Assembly (NCBI GenBank): GCA_028289745.1
Contig: JANQOD010000114.1
Span: 1 to 5,676, forward strand
Reading direction: 5' to 3'
From: Allomuricauda sp.
GTDB taxonomy: Bacteria; Bacteroidota; Bacteroidia; Flavobacteriales; Flavobacteriaceae
DNA: 5,676 nt
A program made the translations under genes and the position numbers. The notes below the pieces were generated by a model. The model saw only the letters and a program-made list of their open reading frames with translations, had not been told where the DNA came from and did not search any database. This document shows positions 1 through 5,575 of this stretch, in pieces; position 1 is the stretch's first letter, and each line of letters opens with the position of its first letter.

Positions 1-575
1 AATACTTTTTTCAGATTATGGAATATCTCTGTGCCCATCTGCATGGCATGGCTGAAATCTTTTGCCTTTACGGGCATCACCATAAATTCTTGAAAAGCAA
101 TTGGCGCGTCTGAGTGAGATCCCCCATTGATGATATTCATCATGGGAACAGGCAATGTATGGGCGCTGACCCCGCCCACATAACGATAAAGGGGCATACC
201 CAATTCATTGGCCGCAGCTTTTGCAACGGCAAGTGAAACGCCCAAAATAGCATTGGCGCCCAACTTTGATTTGTTCGGGGTACCATCTAATGCGATCATG
301 GTCTCATCGATATGGTTCTGGTCAAAAACCGAGGCCCCAACCAATTCTTCAGCAATGACCGTATTGACATTGTCGACCGCTTTTGAAACACCTTTGCCCA
401 TGAAAGACTTTCCTCCATCTCGAAGTTCAACAGCCTCGTGCTCTCCCGTTGAGGCCCCTGACGGTACGGCGGCCCTTCCTAAAATACCGTTTTCCGTTAC
501 TACATCGACCTCTACCGTAGGATTACCACGTGAGTCTAAAATCTGTCTTGCATGGATATTGATAATGATGCTCAT
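1..575 (-). CDS. eno: Enolase, N-terminal part (cut by window edge)
   Basis: Enolase interconverts 2-phosphoglycerate and phosphoenolpyruvate in cytosolic glycolysis and gluconeogenesis. My reading of the minus strand from the ATG at 575-573 gives 191 codons plus two bases with no stop, so the rest (normally about 430 residues in all) lies beyond base 1. The start MSIIINIHARQILDSRGNP is the canonical enolase N terminus. The mobile substrate loop SGASTG is at residues 39-44, NKSKLGANAILGVSLA at 101-116, and MPVPMMNIINGG-type sequence (here LPVPMMNIINGG) at 141-152. GGSHSD (His154) and QEF (Glu163) correspond to active-site positions known in the family. The barrel's metal ligands and the catalytic lysine fall outside the window, so only this half can be judged intact. 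It follows carA by 116 nt, with a probable promoter in that gap and an A-rich leader (AAAGAGAAAAAG) just before the ATG. Identification is secure. Confidence 0.97.
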   Translation of the reverse strand, partial: MSIIINIHARQILDSRGNPTVEVDVVTENGILGRAAVPSGASTGEHEAVELRDGGKSFMGKGVSKAVDNVNTVIAEELVGASVFDQNHIDETMIALDGTPNKSKLGANAILGVSLAVAKAAANELGMPLYRYVGGVSAHTLPVPMMNIINGGSHSDAPIAFQEFMVMPVKAKDFSHAMQMGTEIFHNLKKV

Positions 576-607
576 CTTTTTCTCTTTATAGTTGGAATTT
601 AATGCGA

Positions 608-615
608 CGAAGATA
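608..615 (-). promoter_or_regulatory. Candidate -7 promoter element for eno
   Basis: On the minus strand this reads TATCTTCG, seven of eight against the Bacteroidota sigma-ABfr -7 consensus TAnnTTTG (the third T is C). Transcription would begin around 600-603, leaving a short leader of about 25-28 nt before the eno ATG at 575. A clear TTG at the expected -33 distance is not visible, so this rests on one box and its position. It lies inside the carA-eno gap, where a promoter is plausible because carA and eno belong to unrelated pathways. Confidence 0.4.
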
Positions 616-691
616 CAAAAGGACTCGCTTTAAGCTTCATGATAATGGTCATAAAACACTGAAAAATAACCGAAAAGTAAACTACAACGTT

Positions 692-1804
692 TTAGTTCTG
701 GCTAGCTTTTATAGCCTCAAAGAACTGGTCGAACAGATAATCGGCATCATGTGGCCCTGGACTCGCTTCTGGGTGGTATTGCACAGAGAACACGTTCTTG
801 TACTTCATCTTGATACCCGCCACGGTCTGGTCGTTGAGATGGGTATGGGTAATTTCCAAATCTGGGTTGGCCTCCGTTTCTTCACGATTGATGGCAAAAC
901 CATGGTTCTGGGAGGTAATCTCTCCCTTGCCCGTCATTAAATTTAAGATAGGATGATTGATACCGCGGTGCCCATGGTGCATTTTATAGGTAGATACGCC
1001 ATTGGCCAAGGCCAACACTTGGTGGCCCAGACAGATACCGAACAAAGGCTTGTTGGTCTTCAAAATTTCCTTGGTCGTATCAATGGGCTCTGTCAATGGT
1101 TCTGGATCACCGGGTCCGTTTGAAATGAAATACCCGTCCGGTTCAAAATCTTGCATTTCTTTGATCGTGGCAGTATATGGGAACACCTTTATATACGCAT
1201 CGCGTTTGGCAAGATTTCTGAGAATGTTCTTCTTGATACCGATGTCAAGGGCCGAAATTCTGTATTTGGCCTTTTCATCACCATAGAAATAAGGTTTTTT
1301 GGTAGAAACTTTTGAGGCAAGTTCCAACCCTTTCATGCTAGGTACCTTTTTCAGTTCTTCTTTCAATTTTGCCACATCGTCTACCTCTGTAGAGATCAAA
1401 GCGTTCATGGCGCCATTGTCACGAATATAGCTCACCAGCGCACGGGTATCGACATCAGAAATGGCCAAGAGGTTGTTTTCACTTAAAAAATCCTCCAGAC
1501 TTTTATCGGCGGCAGGTCTTGAGTAGTGATAGCTAAAGTTCTTACAGATCAATCCTGCAATTTTAATGGAATCTGATTCGACCTCATCACCATGGGTACC
1601 GTAGTTGCCTATGTGGGCATTGGTGGCTACCATCAATTGACCGAAGTACGAAGGGTCGGTAAAAATTTCTTGGTAACCCGTCATACCTGTATTGAAACAG
1701 ACCTCGCCATAGGCCGTTCCTTCCTTGTTGCCAACGGCTTTACCATAAAAGATGGTTCCATCTTCCAATAATACAAGCGCTTTTTTTCTTTCTTGGTATT
1801 TCAT
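692..1804 (-). CDS. carA: Carbamoyl-phosphate synthase small (glutaminase) subunit
   Basis: CarA hydrolyses glutamine and passes ammonia to the large subunit CarB, which makes carbamoyl phosphate for pyrimidines and arginine; it acts in the cytosol. The 370 residues are close to the usual 360-385. The N-terminal CarA domain covers about residues 6-150 and includes FNTGMTGYQEIFTDPSY (37-53) and THGDE (70-74). The class I glutamine amidotransferase domain runs from about 182 to the end. It shows SNGPGDP (228-234), the nucleophile elbow GICLGHQ with Cys258, SQNHGFA (298-304) and QYHPEASPGPHD with His344 and Glu346, completing the Cys-His-Glu triad. The ATG at 1804 gives the MKYQ...KKALVLLEDGT start expected for the family. 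It begins 19 nt after the upstream secreted-protein gene, suggesting read-through transcription. carB is not adjacent, unlike the carAB operon of enterobacteria. All catalytic residues are present, so it should be active. Confidence 0.98.
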   Translation of the reverse strand: MKYQERKKALVLLEDGTIFYGKAVGNKEGTAYGEVCFNTGMTGYQEIFTDPSYFGQLMVATNAHIGNYGTHGDEVESDSIKIAGLICKNFSYHYSRPAADKSLEDFLSENNLLAISDVDTRALVSYIRDNGAMNALISTEVDDVAKLKEELKKVPSMKGLELASKVSTKKPYFYGDEKAKYRISALDIGIKKNILRNLAKRDAYIKVFPYTATIKEMQDFEPDGYFISNGPGDPEPLTEPIDTTKEILKTNKPLFGICLGHQVLALANGVSTYKMHHGHRGINHPILNLMTGKGEITSQNHGFAINREETEANPDLEITHTHLNDQTVAGIKMKYKNVFSVQYHPEASPGPHDADYLFDQFFEAIKASQN

Positions 1805-1813
1805 ATGATGTAA

Positions 1814-1821
1814 CTTCCTTT
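1814..1821 (-). promoter_or_regulatory. Shine-Dalgarno-like site before carA
   Basis: The minus strand reads AAAGGAAG, ending 9 nt before the carA ATG. This resembles a Shine-Dalgarno sequence at usable spacing. It is noteworthy because most Bacteroidota genes, including the others here, have only A-rich leaders and the group uses Shine-Dalgarno pairing weakly. It supports the chosen start but could be a chance purine run. Confidence 0.35.
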
Positions 1822-1823
1822 AA

Positions 1824-2582
1824 TCAGATAGTGTCAAAGTATTGCAAGATTCTTAACATATCTTCCTCTTCTTTATAAGAGAGTTTATTTTCATTTGCAT
1901 ATTCGATCACTTCGGACTTTTGTTTGCCCGCCAACTTAGAAATCCCTTTTTTGTTCAAAGTGATAGGAACCATCTCGTCATTGTCATCTGAGCGGATAAA
2001 AAAGTTTTCAAAAATCACAACTTTATCTTCGCCCAATTTCTGCATGGTCATGGGGTTTACCGCAGCTTTTTTCAGCCTGTAGGCATATCGCTTAAAAAAA
2101 CTTATTCTATTCCCTTCCCATATCTTTTGATAGTACTTGCCGTCAGTTTTTGACCTTACAAATTCGTCACCTGCAAAAACCAGCTGCTTTATGGCGCTCG
2201 ATTCTAAAACAAAAACAGAATCTTTTGATGCCTTGACCTCAAACTTGTCTTCGGTAATATTGTAGTTGGCATCACTCAATTTCAATGATTTCCCATCCAA
2301 AGTCTCAATGGCCAGCGAATTATCCCAATCCTTATGAAGATGCACTGAGGAAGGTGCTTTGACATCATTACTTTTTTGGGAATCCATGAAAATGTTTCTA
2401 AAATCGGTATTGTAGTTACTGAACAGAACATCTGTTTGTGGGTTATTTTGCGTTCCTGCCAGATTTGACTGAGAGAATACATACGAGGGCGAAAAAGCGC
2501 ACATTTGTATAAAAAGGGGCACTATCAATAAGCTGTTCTTAATTTTATGAATATCCATTATAAACAATTCCATTTTATTCAT
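1824..2582 (-). CDS. Secreted protein of unknown function
   Basis: I do not recognise a named function. The 252-residue product starts with a signal peptide: basic HKIKN (12-16), a hydrophobic run SLLIVPLFIQMCAF (17-30) and a likely signal peptidase I site VFS|QS after residue 37, giving an N-terminal Gln as is common in Bacteroidota. The protein should be periplasmic or secreted. The only early Cys (28) lacks a proper lipobox. Residues 40-90 look variable and Asn/Ser/Asp-rich. From about 100 on there are alternating beta-type segments (YNITEDKFEV, DSVFVLESSA, DKVVIFENFFI), NPMT at 176-179, then a charged, probably helical end (NKLSYKEEEDMLRILQYFD). From memory this end resembles a widespread flavobacterial family of secreted proteins of unknown function; that is an inference. 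In-frame ATGs at 2573 and 2558 are alternative starts; 2558 gives the most normal signal peptide. It sits between the rplQ terminator and carA, probably co-transcribed with carA. Confidence 0.85.
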   Translation of the reverse strand: MNKMELFIMDIHKIKNSLLIVPLFIQMCAFSPSYVFSQSNLAGTQNNPQTDVLFSNYNTDFRNIFMDSQKSNDVKAPSSVHLHKDWDNSLAIETLDGKSLKLSDANYNITEDKFEVKASKDSVFVLESSAIKQLVFAGDEFVRSKTDGKYYQKIWEGNRISFFKRYAYRLKKAAVNPMTMQKLGEDKVVIFENFFIRSDDNDEMVPITLNKKGISKLAGKQKSEVIEYANENKLSYKEEEDMLRILQYFDTI

Positions 2583-2729
2583 TTTCGTTTACACATTATC
2601 CATTTGAAATCTACACCATAAAGGTATTTATAAAAAGTGAGTATATGCTATTTTATCAAAAAAGGATTCAAGGCAAATTTCCGATTAAAAGTGTTTTGCT
2701 TTTTGGCCCAAGACTTTAATAATTGAAAC

Positions 2730-2762
2730 AAAAAAGGATAAGTTTCAAAAACTTATCCTTTT
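2730..2762 (-). terminator. Rho-independent terminator of the rplQ (alpha) operon
   Basis: A perfect 14-bp stem has its arms at 2732-2745 and 2749-2762, with AAAAGGATAAGTTT on the plus strand as the left arm and a 3-nt loop at 2746-2748. In the minus-strand transcript the stem begins 27 nt after the rplQ stop, and its 3' arm ends in a run of six U residues (2735-2730) followed by GUUUC. The A/U flanks make it usable in both directions, but no plus-strand gene converges on it. It separates the ribosomal operon from the secreted-protein gene. Confidence 0.88.
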
Positions 2763-2789
2763 CCAAAAATCCTTTCGATCAACGACATC

Positions 2790-3290
2790 TTATTCTTCTG
2801 AATCATCGGTTTTTTGTGTCTCAACAGGTGCTGCTGCCTCGACTTTCTTTCCACCACCTCTTCTGCTTCTTCTTGTTGATTTCTTTTTAGGCTTACCTGC
2901 ATTGTAAAGCTCGTTGAAATCAACCAGTTCTATCATTGCCATATCGGCATTGTCGCCCAATCGGTTACCCAATTTAATGATTCGGGTATAACCCCCTGGT
3001 CGGTCACCTACTTTTTCTGCCACCGTACCGAACAATTCGGTCACCGCATACTTGTTTCGTAGATTACTGAAAACAATTCTGCGGTTATGCATGCCCTTTT
3101 CGGCCGTTTGGTTATTCTCGCCTTTCGATTTGGTAATCAAAGGTTCGATGAATTGCTTCAAGGCCTTCGCTTTGGCAACGGTGGTATTGATTCGCTTATG
3201 TTCGATCAAAGAACATGCCATGTTTGCCAACATCGCCTTTCGGTGGGCGGCCGTTCTTCCTAAATGATTGAATTTCTTTCCGTGTCTCAT
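2790..3290 (-). CDS. rplQ: 50S ribosomal protein L17 (bL17) with extended tail
   Basis: bL17 is a structural protein of the large ribosomal subunit near the peptide exit side. Residues 1-130 form the family domain: MRHGKKFNHLGRTAAHRKAML at the N terminus, a helix with NMACSLIEHKRINTTVAKAKALK (23-45), the RRIVFSNLRNKYAVTELF segment (70-87), then the GDRPGGYTRIIKLGNRLGDNADMAMIELVDF end (95-125). The typical protein is about 120-130 residues. This one has 166, because a tail from residue 132 adds a strongly basic stretch (KPKKKSTRRSRRGGGKK) followed by an Ala/acidic stretch ending DDSEE. Longer L17 proteins of this kind are, to my knowledge, usual in Bacteroidota. It follows rpoA by 65 nt and is the last gene of the operon, 27 nt before the terminator. 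Confidence 0.97.
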   Translation of the reverse strand: MRHGKKFNHLGRTAAHRKAMLANMACSLIEHKRINTTVAKAKALKQFIEPLITKSKGENNQTAEKGMHNRRIVFSNLRNKYAVTELFGTVAEKVGDRPGGYTRIIKLGNRLGDNADMAMIELVDFNELYNAGKPKKKSTRRSRRGGGKKVEAAAPVETQKTDDSEE

Positions 3291-3318
3291 CTTTCTATGT
3301 TATCATCTTGCTACCAAA

Positions 3319-3339
3319 CCCTGACGGTTATCGTCAGAG
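3319..3339 (-). repeat. Stem-loop in the rpoA-rplQ spacer
   Basis: The core is a perfect 6-bp inverted repeat, CTGACG at 3321-3326 and CGTCAG at 3332-3337, around a 5-nt loop. In the minus-strand mRNA it extends by a G-U and a C-G pair to 8 bp. No U run follows, so it is not an intrinsic terminator. It lies 29 nt before the rplQ start. Plausible roles are mRNA processing or stability between rpoA and rplQ, or tuning of rplQ translation; none is shown by the sequence. Confidence 0.6.
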
Positions 3340-3355
3340 GAGCAAAATATGATTA

Positions 3356-4348
3356 TTAGTCCTTATCCAATTTATATTTGCTCAGATCCATACCAAATTG
3401 GAGTCCCTTGTTGATGACCAACTCTTCCAACTCGGTCAAAGATTTTTTACCAAAGTTTCTGAACTTCATCAAGTCATTTTTGTTGAATGATACCAAATCA
3501 CCCAATGTATCGACCTCTGCCGCCTTCAAACAATTAAGGGCCCGTACAGAAAGGTCCATGTCGACCAATTTGGTCTTCAACAACTGGCGCATGTGCAATG
3601 ATTCTTCATCATAGGTCTCTGTTTGGGCAATCTCATCGGCCTCAAGGGTAATACGCTCATCAGAGAACAACATGAAATGATGAATCAACACTTTGGCAGC
3701 CTCGGTCAAAGCATCTTTAGGATGGATCGAACCATCAGTGGCAATTTCAAAAACCAACTTTTCATAGTCGGTCTTTTGTTCAACCCTGAAGTTTTCGATA
3801 CTGTACTTCACATTCTTCACAGGGGTAAATACTGAATCGACAGCGATGGTGCCCAAAGGTGCATTCGACTTTTTGTTCTCTTCAGCAGGAACATAACCAC
3901 GGCCTTTTTCGATGATCACCTCAAGATTGATGGATACTTTTGAATCCATATTGCAGATGACCAAGTCAGGGTTCAATACTTGATAGCCAGAAATGAACTT
4001 CTGAAAATCACCTGCGGTCAATTGGTCTTTTCCACTAACGGAAACAGCTACCGTTTCACTTTCAACATCGTCGATCTGACGCTTGAAACGTACCTGTTTC
4101 AGGTTCAAGATAATCTCGGTCACATCTTCAACAACACCGGGAATTACCGAAAACTCGTGCTCAACACCATCGATTCGTACCGATGTGATCGCAAAACCTT
4201 CCAATGAGGAAAGTAACACCCGTCGAAGCGCATTGCCGACGGTAAGACCATAACCAGGTTCCAAAGGGCGAAATTCAAATTTCCCCTCGAAATCTGTTGA
4301 GTCTATCATTATAACTTTATCGGGCTTCTGAAAATTAAGTAATGCCAT
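3356..4348 (-). CDS. rpoA: DNA-directed RNA polymerase alpha subunit
   Basis: Alpha dimerises to scaffold beta and beta' assembly, and its C-terminal domain contacts UP-element DNA and activators. The length, 330 residues, is normal. The N-terminal domain (about 1-240) shows the assembly signature PLEPGYGLTVGNALRRVLLSSLEG (28-51), VEHEFSVIPGVVEDVTEIILNLK (62-84) and the KGRGYVPAEEN insertion-domain loop (148-158). A linker rich in Glu and Thr follows (about 236-258). The C-terminal domain (about 259-325) has VRALNCLKAAEVDTLGDLV, with Arg269, Asn272 and Lys275 aligning with E. coli Arg265, Asn268 and Lys271. FGKKSLTELEE supplies Gly300, Lys302 and Ser303, the other known DNA-contact positions. 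The DNA-binding face therefore looks intact. It begins 19 nt after rpsD, the tightest junction in this operon, and is followed by a spacer containing a hairpin. Start at the ATG at 4348 matches the family (MALLNFQKPD). Confidence 0.98.
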   Translation of the reverse strand: MALLNFQKPDKVIMIDSTDFEGKFEFRPLEPGYGLTVGNALRRVLLSSLEGFAITSVRIDGVEHEFSVIPGVVEDVTEIILNLKQVRFKRQIDDVESETVAVSVSGKDQLTAGDFQKFISGYQVLNPDLVICNMDSKVSINLEVIIEKGRGYVPAEENKKSNAPLGTIAVDSVFTPVKNVKYSIENFRVEQKTDYEKLVFEIATDGSIHPKDALTEAAKVLIHHFMLFSDERITLEADEIAQTETYDEESLHMRQLLKTKLVDMDLSVRALNCLKAAEVDTLGDLVSFNKNDLMKFRNFGKKSLTELEELVINKGLQFGMDLSKYKLDKD

Positions 4349-4367
4349 AATTAGGATACGTGTTGTA

Positions 4368-4973
4368 TTATTTTGAGTATAACTCGACGATTAATTGTTC
4401 TTTGATGTTCTCTGGAATCTGAAGTCTTTCGGGTACCGATACGAACGTGCCTTCCTTTTTTTCGGGGTTCCAGGTGATCCACTCATAGACTGAACTGTTC
4501 GCATCCAATGAGTTTTGAATCGATTGAACAGATTTTGACTTCTCACGAACACCGACCACATCACCTGCACGTAAGGTATAGGAAGGAATGTTCACTACCT
4601 CGCCATTAACCGTGATATGGCGGTGCGAAACCAATTGTCGTGCGCCCCTTCTTGAAGGAGACAGCCCCATTCTGTAGACCACATTGTCTAGTCTTGATTC
4701 ACACAATTGCAGCAAAACCTCACCGGTAACACCTTCACGACGTTTTGCTTGGGCAAATAGGTTTCTAAATTGTCTTTCAAGTATGCCGTAGGTATATTTG
4801 GCTTTTTGCTTCTCCATCAACTGAATAGCATACTCTGATTTCTTTCCTCGGCGACGATTGTTACCGTGCTGGCCAGGGGGGTAGTTCTTTTTTTCGAATG
4901 ACTTGTCGTCTCCGAAAATCGCTTCTCCGAACTTCCGTGCGATTTTTGTTTTTGGTCCTGTGTATCTTGCCAT
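4368..4973 (-). CDS. rpsD: 30S ribosomal protein S4 (uS4)
   Basis: uS4 is a primary 16S rRNA binder that nucleates small-subunit assembly and lines the mRNA entry tunnel; in enterobacteria it also represses its own alpha operon. The 201 residues are the usual length. The start MARYTGPKTKIARKFGEAIFG and YPPGQHGNNRRRGKKSEYAIQLMEKQKAKYTYG (31-63) are family-typical. This is a zinc-free version: the N terminus has no CxxC-type cysteines, and the only Cys is at 91. The S4 RNA-binding domain spans about 94-155, with RLDNVVYRMGL (94-104), RRGARQLVSHRHITVNG (108-124) and a YTLRAGDVVGVRE strand (132-144). It is preceded by a long 112-nt spacer with a GNRA-type hairpin and is followed by rpoA after 19 nt. 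Whether it autoregulates this operon cannot be told, since the operon's leader is outside the window. Confidence 0.98.
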   Translation of the reverse strand: MARYTGPKTKIARKFGEAIFGDDKSFEKKNYPPGQHGNNRRRGKKSEYAIQLMEKQKAKYTYGILERQFRNLFAQAKRREGVTGEVLLQLCESRLDNVVYRMGLSPSRRGARQLVSHRHITVNGEVVNIPSYTLRAGDVVGVREKSKSVQSIQNSLDANSSVYEWITWNPEKKEGTFVSVPERLQIPENIKEQLIVELYSK

Positions 4974-5046
4974 CTTCTTAGTTTTTGAAAGTGCGATTAT
5001 GAATTAAGGCTTATCCTTCGATAATCTTTGATGCACTTCAGTGAGA

Positions 5047-5066
5047 TATCCACCTTACGGCGGACA
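5047..5066 (-). repeat. GNRA-capped palindrome in the rpsK-rpsD spacer
   Basis: In the minus-strand mRNA this folds as UCCGCC, tetraloop GUAA, GGUGGA (one G-U pair), extended outward by a G-U and a U-A pair to 8 bp. GUAA closed by C-G is a GNRA tetraloop. It stands out as GC-rich in an AT-rich spacer, 73 nt before the rpsD start and 19 nt after the rpsK stop. No U run follows directly, so it is not a standard terminator. It could be a copy of a small dispersed palindrome or an RNA element acting on rpsD; the sequence alone does not decide. Confidence 0.6.
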
Positions 5067-5085
5067 GGTTATTATCAAATAATTA

Positions 5086-5478
5086 TTAAACTCTTCTTCT
5101 TTTTGGAGGCCTACAACCATTGTGCGGTAGTGGGGTCACATCGATGATCTCAGTCACCTCTATGCCTGAATTGTGAATGGTTCTAATGGCAGATTCCCTA
5201 CCATTACCAGGCCCTTTCACATAGACCTTCACTTTTCTCAAACCAGCTTCATGAGCCGTTTTGGCACATTCTTCAGAGGCTATCTGGGCAGCATAAGGGG
5301 TATTTTTCTTAGAGCCCCTAAAACCCATTTTACCAGCTGATGACCAAGCGATCACATCGCCTTTTTTGTTGGTCAAAGAAATGATGATATTATTGAATGA
5401 GGCGGTAATGTGGGCCTCACCGGTAGCATCAACGACTACCTTTCTTTTCTTTGTTGTCTTGGTGTTTGCTTTTGCCAT
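5086..5478 (-). CDS. rpsK: 30S ribosomal protein S11 (uS11)
   Basis: uS11 sits on the platform of the small subunit, near the mRNA exit and the E site. At 130 residues it is full length. After a basic N-terminal tail (MAKANTKTTKKRKV) come EAHITASFNNIIISLTNKKGDVIAWSSAGKMGFRGSKKNTPYAAQ (21-65), KVKVYVKGPGNGRESAIRTI (82-101) and the conserved C terminus DVTPLPHNGCRPPKRRRV (113-130). Asn120-Gly121 corresponds to the Asn-Gly site known to form isoaspartate in E. coli S11. The ATG at 5478 is preceded, after one base, by a heptamer repeat array instead of a ribosome binding site, in a 105-nt spacer from rpsM. That spacer is much longer than is usual for this gene pair. The protein itself shows nothing unusual. 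Confidence 0.98.
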   Translation of the reverse strand: MAKANTKTTKKRKVVVDATGEAHITASFNNIIISLTNKKGDVIAWSSAGKMGFRGSKKNTPYAAQIASEECAKTAHEAGLRKVKVYVKGPGNGRESAIRTIHNSGIEVTEIIDVTPLPHNGCRPPKRRRV

Positions 5479-5479
5479 A

Positions 5480-5514
5480 TTTTTAGTTTGTAGTTGTTAG
5501 TTTATAGTTGTTAG
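5480..5514. repeat. Tandem heptamer array, five units, next to rpsK start
   Basis: Five contiguous 7-bp units fit TTNNTAG on the plus strand (CTANNAA in the mRNA sense). The two variable bases are, in order from 5480, TT, TG, GT, TA and GT. The array ends one base from the rpsK start codon, so it occupies the entire ribosome-binding region. In the mRNA it is A-rich, G-free and unlikely to fold on itself, which could suit initiation in a group that does not rely on Shine-Dalgarno pairing. Such arrays can change copy number by slippage. Confidence 0.75.
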
Positions 5515-5547
5515 AATCCTAAACATTTCCATTTCAAACAGATTCAT

Positions 5548-5575
5548 CTAACAGCTAACTACTAAAAACTGATAT
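5548..5575. repeat. Reverse-oriented heptamer array in the rpsM-rpsK spacer
   Basis: On the plus strand three units begin with CTAA (CTAACAG, CTAACTA, CTAAAAA), followed by a degenerate fourth unit, CTGATAT. This is the reverse complement of the unit type found at 5480-5514, with 33 nt between the two arrays. In the mRNA the two arrays can pair imperfectly, for example UGUUAG with CUAACA at the inner end, and UUUUUAG with CUAAAAA next to the rpsK start. Several registers are possible because the units repeat. Confidence 0.6.

Noticed and set aside
208..591. Plus-strand open frame of 127 codons
   Set aside because: It lies antisense to eno, whose minus-strand translation is an unmistakable enolase; the plus-strand product is low-complexity and shows no domain.
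576..720. Terminator after carA
   Set aside because: Only 4-5 bp stems (for example GGCTA/TAGCC at the carA 3' end) with no following U run on the minus strand.
602..940. Plus-strand open frame of 112 codons spanning the eno-carA gap and the carA 3' end
   Set aside because: Most of it is the complement of conserved carA codons, including the HPEA region; no independent coding signal is evident.
1002..1286. Plus-strand open frame inside carA
   Set aside because: Antisense shadow of the glutaminase domain.
2282..2482. Second minus-strand frame inside the secreted-protein gene
   Set aside because: Short, Met/Trp/Ile-rich translation without features, fully inside a longer frame that starts with a convincing signal peptide.
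2493..2510. Lipoprotein signal around Cys28 of the secreted protein
   Set aside because: The residues before the Cys are I-Q-M, which do not fit a lipobox; a signal peptidase I site before Gln38 fits better.
2583..2729. Promoter for the secreted-protein gene
   Set aside because: Only imperfect -7 candidates (TAGATTTC, TACCTTTA on the minus strand) are present and neither has a TTG at -33, so no specific site can be supported, though a promoter is expected here.
3319..3339. Intrinsic terminator between rpoA and rplQ
   Set aside because: The hairpin is real but is followed by GUUUGGUAG, with no U tract, and rplQ needs read-through.
3052..4207. Several plus-strand open frames opposite rplQ and rpoA
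   Set aside because: All are complements of highly conserved ribosomal protein and polymerase codons.
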